64,000 bases of DNA. It comes from CAZHZT01 sp964537285. GTDB taxonomy: Bacteria > Bacteroidota > Bacteroidia > Chitinophagales > Saprospiraceae. Location of the stretch: NCBI GenBank assembly GCA_964537285.1, contig CAZHZT010000014.1:1-64000 (forward strand), given 5' to 3'. Made by a program: the position numbers and the translations under genes. How positions within the stretch are numbered: position 1 is the first letter of the stretch; each line of letters starts with the position of its first letter. This document shows, piece by piece, positions 8,611 to 17,700 of the stretch. Below the pieces are notes generated by a model, which was not told the DNA's origin, did not search any database, and saw nothing but the letters and a program-made list of their open reading frames with translations.

Positions 8611-8860
8611 TTTTATCTACTTTTTCCTTGATGAAAAAGTAGCAAAAAATCAAGGCTGTATTCAATTCTTAACGCTTTTTGAAAGGCTGGCAGCCGTTAA
8701 AAAATGAATACTGTTTGAGCCTCGGCGAGTTTATTCATTTTAGGCTGCCAGCCTTTCAAAAAGCTAAATTGAATAAGGCCGGTTCTGAAGCATTGATTTA
8801 CAGTGCCTATTATTACCTATTGTGACAACATGAAGTTTCTTAAAATTCGGGATGACTCAT
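8611..8860. repeat. Family E nested palindrome, copy 1, ending in a D half-site
   Basis: The outer stem pairs GGCTGTATTCAATTCTTAAC (about 8653) with TAAATTGAATAAGGCC (about 8764-8780). Inside is a second palindrome, GGCTGGCAGCCGTTAAAAAA against TTTTAGGCTGCCAGCC. A short hairpin CTACTTTTTCCTTGATGAAAAAGTAG sits at the left. The right end, 8843-8860, is half of a D palindrome (AAATTCGGGATGACTCAT). Related copies are at 31822 (opposite orientation) and 36675. Confidence 0.85.
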
Positions 8861-8978
8861 ATTTGAGGGGTTGCGAAAGGGCCATTTTGCGAAGCAAAAT
8901 GGCCCTTTCGCAACCCCTCAAATATGAAAATTTGCGCCGTAGGCGCGTTTATTTTTCAAAGCGAGAATCGCTGTTGAA
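8861..8978. repeat. Family C palindromic element, copy 1
   Basis: The central hairpin is GAGGGGTTGCGAAAGGGCCA paired with its exact complement around GCGAAGC. It is followed by the short hairpin TTGCGCCGTAGGCGCG and the outer terminus AAAGCGAGAATCGCTGTTG. The left outer arm is missing and is replaced by the D/E junction. Remaining bases to the next gene at 9201 show no other structure. Confidence 0.9.
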
Positions 8979-9200
8979 GAATAGTACAAATGATAAATAT
9001 CAATTGGCTGAATGATATTGGTCATCATCTTCACTTCCAGCTTAGGTTAACTTTGAAATAGAGGGAAATATGCTAATAAGTAGGTAATTCTTGATATTCT
9101 TTAACCTTAGTCTTTCTCCTTTAGTTTGTGAAAGCTGTAAAAGGGTTTATGGATTACCCAAATTCAGCGACTCTCATTCGTGAACTAAAAAGCAAGCGTT

Positions 9201-9653
9201 ATGAACCCAAATGCACCTGTATCCAAGATTATGACAACGAAGCTTGTCACCGTTTACCCGGAAGATCCCATGCATCTTATAGATCAAATATTTCATGAAA
9301 ATGACTTTCATCATCTTCCTGTCGTCGAAAAAGGACAAATACTGGCCGGCATCATCAGCAGGGAAGAATGCTATCGGGTAATGCATTTACTTTCCCTTCA
9401 GAATTTGTCAGGGACTTTCGTTTCTAATGGGTTAGCAGAACAGCTTACGGCTAAGGACATAATGACTCATTATCCTCTTTGTTTAGATCCGGAAGACTCA
9501 GTAGGCCTGGCAGCAGATATATTCCTGACCAATAAGTTTCATGCCCTGCCCATCGTTGATGACGGGGTACTTGCAGGTATTATTACGACACATGATCTAT
9601 TAAAATATAGTTTTCAATCGCCAATTGAAAAACGCGAATCTATTCCTAATTAA
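9201..9653 (+). CDS. CBS-domain pair protein
   Basis: 150 residues with two CBS domains, at about residues 6-65 (PVSKIMTTKLVTVYPED, HHLPVVEKGQILAGIIS) and 85-142 (LTAKDIMTHYPLCLDPED, HALPIVDDGVLAGIITTHDL). It is likely a stand-alone nucleotide-sensing Bateman module, paralogous to the genes at 460 and 9780. ATG start; the first CBS begins at once, so no N-terminal extension is expected. A full family A palindrome starts 9 bases after its stop and separates it from its tandem paralogue. Confidence 0.88.
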   Translation: MNPNAPVSKIMTTKLVTVYPEDPMHLIDQIFHENDFHHLPVVEKGQILAGIISREECYRVMHLLSLQNLSGTFVSNGLAEQLTAKDIMTHYPLCLDPEDSVGLAADIFLTNKFHALPIVDDGVLAGIITTHDLLKYSFQSPIEKRESIPN

Positions 9654-9661
9654 AAAATATC

Positions 9662-9765
9662 GTTCATTGACAAATTGTGTGGAACTTCAAAACGATAACT
9701 CTTGAATGCTCTTGTGGCTGAAAGGAGTATCATTTTGACGTTCCACACAATTTATGTCAATGAAC
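9662..9765. repeat. Family A palindrome, copy 2 (full length, loop forward)
   Basis: Ends are GTTCATTGACAAATTGTG and its partner CACAATTTATGTCAATGAAC. The outer triplet variant CAT pairs with ATG, where other copies have CTT/AAG or CGT/ACG. The asymmetric centre is CTTGAATGCTCTTGTGGCTG in the forward orientation. It sits between two CBS genes. Confidence 0.95.
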
Positions 9766-9779
9766 TAAAATTATTTAAC

Positions 9780-10217
9780 ATGACTCTTAATTGCACCTTA
9801 TCGGAAATTATGACTACCAAAGTCATCAGTCTTTCACCAAAAGATGTCATGACTGAAGTAGATCGTATATTTCGCCAAAACAATATTCATCATATTCCCG
9901 TTACCGACGCGGAGGGGAAGGTAGTGGGAATCGTTAGCAAAACAGACTTTTTCAAGGTTCAACATGGTCTGACTTTGTTCAAGGCTCAAAACCTTGAAGT
10001 GCTTAATGAAAGCATGTTACGCTCCTTACTTGTGGAAGATGTGATGACTTCAAAGGTTGTTACTTTACAAGCGGATGATATGTTGAGCGTGGCTCTGGGA
10101 ATTTTCAAAGAAAATCTTTTCCACGCTATCCCAATTGTTAATGACAGGCAGCAGCTTGTAGGAATTATCTCCACTCAGGATTTGTTGAACTATGCATTTG
10201 GCGCGAAATTCCTTTGA
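9780..10217 (+). CDS. CBS-domain pair protein with repeat-derived C-terminus
   Basis: 145 residues with two CBS domains, at about residues 8-65 (LSEIMTTKVISLSPKD, HHIPVTDAEGKVVGIVS) and 82-138 (LVEDVMTSKVVTLQADD, HAIPIVNDRQQLVGIIS). The ATG at 9780 is chosen over a TTG 26 codons upstream because the extra codons lie in the family A palindrome. The last codons and stop (GAKFL-stop, 10203-10217) fall in the family C sequence GGCGCGAAATTCCTTTGA, so the C element has replaced or capped the original 3' end. Its likely role is nucleotide sensing like its paralogues. CBS identity is firm; the original C-terminus is unknown. Confidence 0.88.
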   Translation: MTLNCTLSEIMTTKVISLSPKDVMTEVDRIFRQNNIHHIPVTDAEGKVVGIVSKTDFFKVQHGLTLFKAQNLEVLNESMLRSLLVEDVMTSKVVTLQADDMLSVALGIFKENLFHAIPIVNDRQQLVGIISTQDLLNYAFGAKFL

Positions 10218-10281
10218 GAGGGATGCCGAAAGGGCTATTTTGCGAAGCAAAATAGCCCTTTCGGCATCCCTCAAAAGAAAA
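10200..10281. repeat. Family C element, copy 2 (overlaps CBS stop codon)
   Basis: GGCGCGAAATTCCTTTGA leads into a perfect hairpin GAGGGATGCCGAAAGGGCTA with its complement around GCGAAGC. The outer arms are lost. The left part encodes the last residues and stop of the preceding CBS gene. A family A right half follows at once. Confidence 0.9.
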
Positions 10282-10312
10282 TTCCATTTTCCACAATTTA
10301 TATCAAAGAATT
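10282..10312. repeat. Family A right half
   Basis: TTCCATTTTCCACAATTTATATCAAAGAA matches the right arm of family A. No left arm is present; a C element abuts it instead. It lies 8 bases from the stop codon of mgsA on the other strand. Confidence 0.7.
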
Positions 10313-10319
10313 ACTTTTC

Positions 10320-10682
10320 TTATAAGGTCTGTACAAACCTTTTGGCTGATTCAATATTTGTTGCTAGGGGAATATTGTGTACATCGCAGATACGCATTAG
10401 CATATTTACATCCACTTCGTGGGGGTGCTTGCCAAGAGGGTCGCGAAAGAAGATCACCATGTCCACTTTTCCCTCTACAATACGGCTGGCAATTTGAGCA
10501 TCTCCACCAACAGGGCCACTTTCCATCCGTTCCACTTCGAGGCCCGCTCGCCCCACATAGCTTCCGGTGGTGCCTGTAGCAATGAGTTTAATGTTTTTTT
10601 GCTGGAATAATTCAAAGTTATCTTTTACGAAGGCTACCATTTCGGCTTTTTTACCATCGTGGGCAATTATTGCTATGGTCAT
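10320..10682 (-). CDS. mgsA: Methylglyoxal synthase
   Basis: 120 residues matching MgsA, which converts dihydroxyacetone phosphate to methylglyoxal and phosphate in the cytosol, bypassing lower glycolysis under phosphate limitation. Visible family motifs: IAIIAHDGKK, the phosphate-binding IATGTTGSYVGRAG, SGPVGGDAQIASRI with the catalytic Asp, FFRDPLGKHPHEVD with the active-site His and Asp, and IPLATNIESA. E. coli MgsA is about 150 residues; this one ends earlier at the C-terminus but keeps the whole core. ATG start. It is convergent with the CBS gene. No regulator is adjacent. Confidence 0.93.
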   Translation of the reverse strand: MTIAIIAHDGKKAEMVAFVKDNFELFQQKNIKLIATGTTGSYVGRAGLEVERMESGPVGGDAQIASRIVEGKVDMVIFFRDPLGKHPHEVDVNMLMRICDVHNIPLATNIESAKRFVQTL

Positions 10683-11216
10683 TTTAAAGTTTTTTTGTTC
10701 TTTAGCAGAAATAGTGATTCAAAGAAATTTCTGTGAAAGAACTATTTAAATTATGTAAACAATTTTAGCTTTTTTTTCTTAAACTAGGTAATTGAAGTTG
10801 AGATAAAAGGGGAAACGGTTGACAGATAACGTTAATAAATAGCCAAATTGTTGATCTAGAGGCCTTTAAAAGGATTATCTATTCAGTAATAATAGTAGAA
10901 GAAGGCTTTGGGTTGTATATTTCATCCGTTTCTCGTTGCTCCTTTCCCGTTTAATCGCAACTTAAGGGATTAGGCAATTAATAAGCTACCCAAATTTTGC
11001 GAAGTAATTTTTTTCTCAGGCTAGGCGGAAAACGTAGGCATAACTTGTCCCGAATGCCTTCGGGACCCAAAGGTACGGCGAGGCTTTCCAACACAGCCTG
11101 AGGAAAAAAGGACAAGTAAAATGGGTAGGGTATTATTTTCCTGATCCCTAAATCAATTAGTTGAAAAAAATAAAGTTTCATTCTTTCAATTTGTATCACA
11201 AACAAAACATTTTACC
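10683..11216. repeat. Intergenic region with a large imperfect palindrome
   Basis: No gene is supported. Positions 10986-11128 form an imperfect palindrome: CTACCCAAATTTTGCGAAGT and TTTTTCTCAGGCT on the left pair with AGCCTGAGGAAAAA and AAAATGGGTAG on the right. A small inner hairpin, GTCCCGAATGCCTTCGGGAC, lies at 11049-11068. This palindrome is not obviously a member of families A-E. The rest is AT-rich and featureless. Confidence 0.7.
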
Positions 11217-12068
11217 ATGAAGAATCTTGTACTTCTTGCTTTATTCAGTTTTATTTTCATGAGCTATTCAAATGCTCAGATTGAAACGCCTCGCCCTAGC
11301 CCAATGTGTAAATTGGAGCAAATGGTTGGCCTTACAGAAGTAACACTTGAGTTCTCTCGCCCTGGAGTAAAAGGAAGAGAGTTGTTCGTAGATGTGGAGA
11401 GTTTCGGGAATATCTGGCGTACCGGTGCTAATGCCTCTACCAAAATCTCTTTTTCAGAAGATGTTATGATTGAAGGCAACGAAATTCCGGCTGGTAAGTA
11501 CGCTATTTACAGCATTCCTGATCCTAAGGAATGGACGATCATGCTTTACAAGGACTTAACTTTAGGAGGGTACGTTGACAATTACGACCAGGGCAAAGAA
11601 GTGATTCGTTTCAAAGCTAAAGCGCAGATGCTTAATCAACCAATGGAATCATTCATGGTGCTTGTAGATAAAATTAAATCTGATGGTGCTGAGGTTGCCT
11701 TGGTATGGGGTAAGTATTATGTACCCTTCCAGTTGGAAGTAAATACTGATGAAACAGTGATGAAATCCATCGAAAAAGTTATGAATGGCCCTAGTGCAGA
11801 TGATTATTATGCTGCAGCAAGTTATTACTTCGAAGAAGGTAAAGACATTAAAAAGGCTTTAGAGTGGGCTAAAAAAGCGAATAACGTAAAGGAGCCTCGC
11901 TACTGGAGAGTACGCCTTGAAGCGCGTCTTTTGGCTGCTACAGGAGAATACGAAGAAGCTATTGCGAAAATCAATAAGTCTTCAGAGCTGGCTAAAAGTG
12001 CCGGAAATGACGGTTATGCAGAAGCTAACAAAAAATATATTGCAGAATGGAATGCAAATAAAGACTAA
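11217..12068 (+). CDS. DUF2911 protein with C-terminal TPR-like helices
   Basis: 283 residues, secreted or periplasmic: signal peptide MKNLVLLALFSFIFMSYSNA followed by Q. Residues 25-175 match the DUF2911 family common in Bacteroidota (PSPMCKLEQMVGLTEVTLEF, SRPGVKGRELF, WRTGANASTKISFS, IPAGKYAIYSIP, WTIMLYKD). Residues 195-280 contain two to three tetratricopeptide-like helix pairs (ADDYYAAASYYFEEGKDIKK, RLLAATGEYEEAIAKINKS). No catalytic residues can be assigned and the function is unknown. ATG start chosen by signal peptide. The 3' end is followed by a hairpin shared with the convergent channel gene. Confidence 0.88.
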   Translation: MKNLVLLALFSFIFMSYSNAQIETPRPSPMCKLEQMVGLTEVTLEFSRPGVKGRELFVDVESFGNIWRTGANASTKISFSEDVMIEGNEIPAGKYAIYSIPDPKEWTIMLYKDLTLGGYVDNYDQGKEVIRFKAKAQMLNQPMESFMVLVDKIKSDGAEVALVWGKYYVPFQLEVNTDETVMKSIEKVMNGPSADDYYAAASYYFEEGKDIKKALEWAKKANNVKEPRYWRVRLEARLLAATGEYEEAIAKINKSSELAKSAGNDGYAEANKKYIAEWNANKD

Positions 12069-12080
12069 TTAACTCATTCA

Positions 12081-12140
12081 AGTTGCCAATTTTGAAGCAC
12101 CGCTACCTCCTGGGAGAGCAATGCCTCAAAATTGGCAACT
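12081..12140. terminator. Hairpin between convergent genes
   Basis: AGTTGCCAATTTTGAAGC pairs with GCCTCAAAATTGGCAACT around a G/C-rich loop. It lies between the DUF2911 stop and the channel-gene stop on the other strand, so a bidirectional terminator is likely. No U-tract is present. Confidence 0.7.
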
Positions 12141-12144
12141 CACC

Positions 12145-13250
12145 TTAATTAAAGTCTTCCCCCAGGTATTTATACACCGCTTGCTGCCACTTGGCTTCGG
12201 CAATTTTTTCCAGCAGCACTCTGTCTATTTTTTCTTTTAGTGGGCTTTCTTCCTGAACAGCAATGCCCATATTGTTTTTAAGCAGCAATCTTTGTGCGAT
12301 CAGTAATTGATGATTGTACTTAAACTTGTTTAAATACAGCAGAACAGGTACATTAGAAACAACTGCATCAACTTCTCTCCTAAGTAAATGGTCGATAGCT
12401 TCTTGTACATCTTTGAAGGGGGTATAACCAATGTTCTCGCGGATTAAAAACTCTTCTCCTGAAGAGCGAAGGGCTGCGCACACGCGCATATTCCGAAGAT
12501 CATCAGTGCTTTGGAAAGGGGCGTCCACGCTGGAGCTGTTAAAAACAGCACTGGCATTAGCTGTAAATAAAGAAATCAAAATAATACTGGTGAAAATCCA
12601 AACAATAGCGAGTATCTTGCCAAGCATGGTTTTGGGTACTTTATCTCCATATCCCACCGTGGACATGGTAACAGCAGACCACCACAGACCATCCCCAGGC
12701 CTCTGATCTTGCGATCAAAAACGGAATCTGTCTGATTTCTTTCTACCAGCCAAACAATAGTACCGGAAATAAGCAATACTAGCAACAAACTCCCGATTAG
12801 CTGAGACAAACTAACCAAAATAGGTTTCCAGTACAGTTCAAAAGCACTCTCAACCCTTGCTTTTGAAAATGCTACACCCGTTCCTGACGGATTGACGGGT
12901 TGGGTGAAATCTACTTGTTTTTCCCTTTCAGGAGTAATAGAAATGGCATCAAGACCGATATCGTATCTTTTTTCCTCCAGGCCGGTCAATACCCCTTTTA
13001 TATCCATAGTATCGTAGGTGTATTGATAATCTAGTTCTTTGGCAATATCTTCCCAGATTTCTACCATGAGGCCACCGTAGGAACCGTCTTGGTTACGAAA
13101 ACCAAATGGAGGAGAATGATAAACGGCAACTCTCAGCGTTTGAGAATTCCCTTTTGCCGAGTTTATTTGAGCCCGGGAAAGGTTGGGAAATAGTGCTATC
13201 AGGAGCACTATTCCAATTAGACTTATTCTGTAGCTGCTGATTGGGTGCAT
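12145..13250 (-). CDS. GluR0-like ligand-gated K+ channel, one-base frameshift
   Basis: Read from the ATG at 13250, with a one-base shift at 12693-12696, this encodes about 368 residues. In order: a signal peptide (MHPISSYRISLIGIVLLIAL); the S1 half of an SBP_bac_3 binding lobe (TLRVAVYHSPPFGF, GGLMVEIWEDIAKEL, GLDAISITPEREKQVDFTQP); a membrane helix; pore helix DGLWWSAVTM and filter STVGYGDKVP; a second helix (ILAIVWIFTSIILISLFTA); and the S2 lobe (RVCAALRSSGEEFL to the C-terminus). This is the layout of GluR0, the prokaryotic glutamate-receptor K+ channel. GGGG in the coding strand would need to be GGGGG to join the frames, so this is either a mutation, a sequencing error or slippage. The start codon and first eight codons lie in a family B palindrome. 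Ligand unknown. Confidence 0.8.
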
Positions 13251-13493
13251 TTCAATTTCTCGCTGTTCTTGAGAAGGTGTTTTCTTTAGAAAAAGGCACG
13301 CTGACGCGTGCCTCTCTCTAAAAATAATCTCTTCTCTTGCCGGCAGCGACAAAATGAAATGCACCCTGCTGATAGAGTGTAATTGGCCAAATTTTATTTT
13401 AGACGAGGCCTTAGCCAAATCGAGTATTTTCGACGCAGTATGAAATAAAATTTGGCAATTTAAGCCCTTTAAGCAGCTACAAAACAAGTCTAT
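13216..13493. repeat. Family B palindrome, copy 2, with another palindrome inserted in its right arm
   Basis: The left arm starts ATTAGACTTATTCTGTAGCT and the right end is GCAGCTACAAAACAAGTCTA. The centre holds GGCACGCTGACGCGTGCC. The right arm is interrupted after GCACCCTGCTGAT by a further palindrome, 13381-13460 (AATTGGCCAAATTTTATTTT against AAATAAAATTTGGCAATT), before the arm resumes at CAGCTAC. On the minus strand the left arm supplies the ATG of the channel gene. Confidence 0.88.
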
Positions 13494-13556
13494 GATAAGA
13501 GCGTTGAGGGATAAATTCTTTAAAGCTTTAAAGAAGCCCATAATATCAGAAGAGAT

Positions 13557-14666
13557 TTATTTTACTCTTTTACCGCCTTTTAGTTCGTCTTGCAGCTCTT
13601 TTAGTTCATCCCATTTACCTAGATAAGCCAGGCGAGCTTGCTCTGGCCAGGTAGTTGGATCAATAATACGGTAACGCGGGCCAGCGTCATCAAGTACTTC
13701 CTGCAGTTCGCTTACCTTAGCGTTGGCAACAGAGAAAAAGGAATAAAATCCAGCTTCTTTCAGCAATGCTGCTGTTTTAGGGCCAACACCTTCAATTTTT
13801 TTCAAGTCATCAACCTGTTCGATCTCCATCCACAATTTCCACCAGTTCAAACGCCCTACGTCGCGAGAAGCCTCATCGGTAACTTTTAATTTCCATTTAC
13901 CTTTAGCCTTGGTTCCTAAAAGGCCGTTAAGTGTATTCCCGCTATAGATGCGTTTTAAGTCATCTCTACTGGCGCCCTCACGGCTGTGCAGAAGAACTGA
14001 TTTTCTGGAAGGAGCAATAAGTTCTATGGTCAAATCACCTCTAAATGTATGGTTTATATCAATAGTAACTTCCAGGTCTTTAACAGCGCCAGTCTCGTTT
14101 ACTTTAATTTCTCTTTCAAGGCCATCCGGATCATTGTCTGGAATATCTATATTCACATGATCAATAACAGTTAGTGCTCCGTTGGTAAACTCATAGCTTG
14201 CTTCGGCCACGAGAGCATTGTCCTGTGGTGCTTCGTCTTCTTTCTCATGCACTTCAATTGAATCTGCTGCGAGTACTCTGGGGAGTTCTGTTTCGGCGGC
14301 AAAGTAAGCCTCTATATCTCCGGAGGTTATGTACTGTTCTTCAACGACCTTGCCATCTGCCCACTTTCGGATAATGACTTCATCCCAACGAAGCTGGTTT
14401 CCGTCATGTTGGCTGAATTCAAAGGTGAATCGGGAAAAAGTTTTTTCACCATCCACTAGAGATTGATGCAATGATGCTTGATCAATACTTTGCACTGTGG
14501 CCAGGAAATCATTCATGAGCCCAAGGCGAGTATTTTTTCCGTGAAGGGGCTCATCATTATCCGCAAAGAAAGTAAGGTCGGTATGGAAGAAACGTTCAAT
14601 TGCTTCAGTGAACTTTCCTTCTACAAGCAACTGATCTAAATTTTGCAATTGTTCCTGAATTTGCAT
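13557..14666 (-). CDS. SnoaL-like / P-domain / helix-hairpin-helix fusion protein
   Basis: 369 residues, no signal peptide. Residues 1-130 look like a SnoaL/NTF2 fold (KFTEAIERFFHTDLTFFADN, then FSRFTFEFSQHDGNQLRWDE). Residues 165-285 resemble a proprotein-convertase P domain (VIDHVNIDIPDNDPDGLERE, VTIDINHTFRGDLTIELIAP, GLLGTKAKGKWKLKVTD, LNWWKLWME). Residues 290-365 hold a helix-hairpin-helix segment (DDLKKIEGVGPKTAALLKEA) and the PTTWPEQARLA tail often found at the end of Bacteroidota proteins. P domains normally sit on secreted subtilases, so a leaderless fusion to SnoaL is unusual. No catalytic role can be assigned. ATG start. Confidence 0.8.
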   Translation of the reverse strand: MQIQEQLQNLDQLLVEGKFTEAIERFFHTDLTFFADNDEPLHGKNTRLGLMNDFLATVQSIDQASLHQSLVDGEKTFSRFTFEFSQHDGNQLRWDEVIIRKWADGKVVEEQYITSGDIEAYFAAETELPRVLAADSIEVHEKEDEAPQDNALVAEASYEFTNGALTVIDHVNIDIPDNDPDGLEREIKVNETGAVKDLEVTIDINHTFRGDLTIELIAPSRKSVLLHSREGASRDDLKRIYSGNTLNGLLGTKAKGKWKLKVTDEASRDVGRLNWWKLWMEIEQVDDLKKIEGVGPKTAALLKEAGFYSFFSVANAKVSELQEVLDDAGPRYRIIDPTTWPEQARLAYLGKWDELKELQDELKGGKRVK

Positions 14667-14701
14667 AGGGTGTTTTTAAATTATTGAATTGAATAGATGG
14701 A

Positions 14702-14759
14702 AATATAAATAAACATGAGTCATCCCGAATTTTCGGGATGACTCATGTTTATTTATATT
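14702..14759. repeat. Family D palindrome, copy 2, extended perfect arms
   Basis: 28-base perfect arms (ending AAACATGAGTCATCCCGAA, and its complement) around TT. The outer 9-11 bases (AATATAAAT/ATTTATATT) are private to this copy, so the flank outside the D core is also symmetric. It lies between two same-strand genes. Confidence 0.95.
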
Positions 14760-14781
14760 CTTTCAGGATTAATATATTTCA

Positions 14782-17700
14782 TTATTTAATAACCATCATT
14801 TTCATTGTAATCGACTTGGAGCTGGTCTTCATTCGATAATATATCAATCCTTCTGTATTTCTGAGGTCATTTAAGCTCACCTGAATAGCATTCAATCCTT
14901 GATTGAACTGGCCATTTACAGCATGGATCTGCTGTCCGGAAGGACCAAAGAATGAGAAGGTAACTTCATCATCATAAGGCAAGTTAAATTCAATGATCGT
15001 ATTGTTATTGAATGGGTTTGGACGATTCTGGAACAGCTTAGCTTCCTTACCCGGGCTTAAATATTCGGCCATAGCCTTTGGATCATTCGGATCTAGCAAG
15101 CCAAGATTTGGATTTTCACCAACCAGGCTGGGGCAGAAGGCATAGCAAGTTCCGTCAGCAGGATCAGTAGGTACCGGGGTGCCGGTGTTATTGCTACAGT
15201 TCTGCTCAAAGTCATAAACGTCAGTTGATCCACCTACATTAGCTGGAGTCAAATCAAACAATGAATTTGTAACAATGTCAACTGCCGGATAAATACCATT
15301 TCCAAGGAATCCCATCACGAGCATGTAGTCTGCACAGAGAGGAACATCCCAAATGGCTATTTCATCCAAAATACCAAATAGTTTTGAGCCGGCATTTTCA
15401 TCAGGGTAGCCTCCAAGTCTCATCAAATCGATATCTGGGTCACAAGAATTGGGAGGGACTACAGGCAGAGAAAACTGAAAGAATCCGTTAACATAGAAAT
15501 CAACTCGATTCAAGCCATTGAAAATTACTCCTATATGGTAAAAGTTGAACTGTTGTAAAGACACTGTATTCAGGGTAAAAGAAATTGGGTTGCCTCCTGA
15601 AATATAAGTAAAACGAAGCCTTTGTTGGCCGGTTCTTTCCAGGTAGTAGTTCCCGTCAGCCAGAGCATCATTCGGGTCAGTAACGGAAAGCAAAGGCATG
15701 TTTAAGTTGAAGTTCCATGGGTAATACCAGAAGCTTAAAGTGAATGGATTGCCCTCACAGAATGCAGGAATGCCGTTAAGGTTTGGTATGTTTGCAGCTT
15801 GAAATGGAAGTAAAACCGCATCGCAGCCACGAGGAGACCCTGAAGGTCCGCCGGAAATAGCTGGCAATACATAGGCTGTTGCATCAATTGCAGGGCTGGA
15901 ACAGCCTCCGCCTCCGCTAGCAGAAACAGAATAAATCACTTCTCCGGCATCGGAATTAGTAAGGCTAAGCATTTGCTGAATAGAATTCCCAAAAGCAACT
16001 CCTGAGCCATTAGATTCACCGTTTACATTACCATTAACGTCATTAGTCGTCCAGCTGTATGTACCTGCACTTTGGGAAGTAACCAGGAAATCTGTTGTAT
16101 TACTAGAACCACAAAGCACATCTACCAATGGATCAACTTGAAAAGCAGAAGCCCCTACAAAGGAAATATCAATACATCCAACTACTCTACAACTTGCATC
16201 GCCATTGTTAGGGTCGATAATGTCAAAGAAATATCGCTCCGTGCTACCTGCTGGCGGCGTAACTCCATATGTAAATTCATCGGACGCATCATCAAAATCA
16301 CCCTGATCTGTACCATCAAGCGTTTCTGTATCGAACCAATTCACTGCCGGAACAAACAATGCAGTACCAGGATCTCCGATCAATACATCGCTTAGGCTGG
16401 CATCGGTAGAGCAGGCATCGTCAAATGGAGCAGCGATAACACCACCAAGATCTTTTACTTTTGAATTATCTTCGGTGCGGTTTACCAAGTCGCTGTTCAA
16501 GGAATTTTGAGGGTCGATGATGATACCTTCGTTTTGAATTCTGTTAACTATATTCTGGAAAACGTGGGCGTCGTTTCCTGGTCCATCTTTTTGAATGATG
16601 AGGATGCCTTCGTTTAAAAACTCAGCTGTACCTGAAACACTGATATCATCATCAATTTCGATTACGGCACATTCAGAGTTATCGATACTAGCATCATTCG
16701 AACAAGAAATTGCATTATCGCCATCTCCAGAAATGTTAATGAGCGCATCTTTCCCTCTGTTTTCAACTGAACCACCTGAATTCTGGACTCCGTCATTTCC
16801 TGGATTTATTACAAACACCCAACTTGCATTACCTGAAATGGTACGATTTACAAAATTACTGGTACTTCCTGAATTTGCCAGACCGTTAGTACCTGCACCT
16901 GTAATAGTAATTACCGTAGTATCAGGAGTCATAGAGAAGGTTTCTGAATCCTTATTATTAAAAGTGCCTGTATTATTTATACCATTACTACCGGGGTTAT
17001 TAATGTTAATGACGGAAGCTGTATTGTAAAAGGTGCCTGAGTTTCGAATACCATCATCCATATTAGAAGCTCCGGTAATATTCAAAACACTACTATCGAC
17101 ATTGACATATGTACCTTCATTCTCTACACCATGATCATTGACATCAATAATATTTATGATCCCTCCGGCACCATTGGAAAAATCACCAGGACCGGTACCG
17201 ATAAATATACCAGAGTTGCCGATAGGATTATTGGTTCCATCAATGGTAATGGTGGCATTATTACCAAAATTATCAAAGAAGCAAACACTGTTCAGAATGA
17301 TACCGTGACGCGCCGTACCCTCAATAAAAATCGTAGCGCCATCTGCATTTGAAAATTCAGACTGGGCAGAAGTAAGGTAAATACCATCACCCGTTGAATT
17401 ATCAGTAGTAATGTTCGAGATATCAATTCGAGCAAGGTTACCGGTATTGGTAAACTTACTATCACCATCTACGGAAATACCTGCATTTACAGCGTTATCA
17501 ATCATGATATCACCATCATCATTGGTGAATTCATTTACAGTTTTGATCCCTTCCTTACCCACAAAAGAAATATCAATAAGGGCGTCGGTTTTGTTATTGA
17601 AAATACCATTGGCAGTATTGTCGATCCCTTTTCCGGAAATGGTTCCGGAGCCATTATGGATGGTAAGGTTCGAAGAAGGATTATTGTTAAAAGTACCATC

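Noticed and set aside
8803..9015. 70-codon plus-strand frame
   Set aside because: Lies wholly within E and C palindromes; the translation is just repeat sequence (RAILRSKMALS recurs at other C copies).
10192..10497. 101-codon plus-strand frame
   Set aside because: Starts in a C element and runs antisense to mgsA.
12576..13541. Separate long gene for the first half of the channel starting at 13541
   Set aside because: The N-terminal about 97 codons cross the B palindrome and the nested insertion; the signal peptide at 13250 is the natural start, and its 3' part after 12693 is out of frame with the pore.
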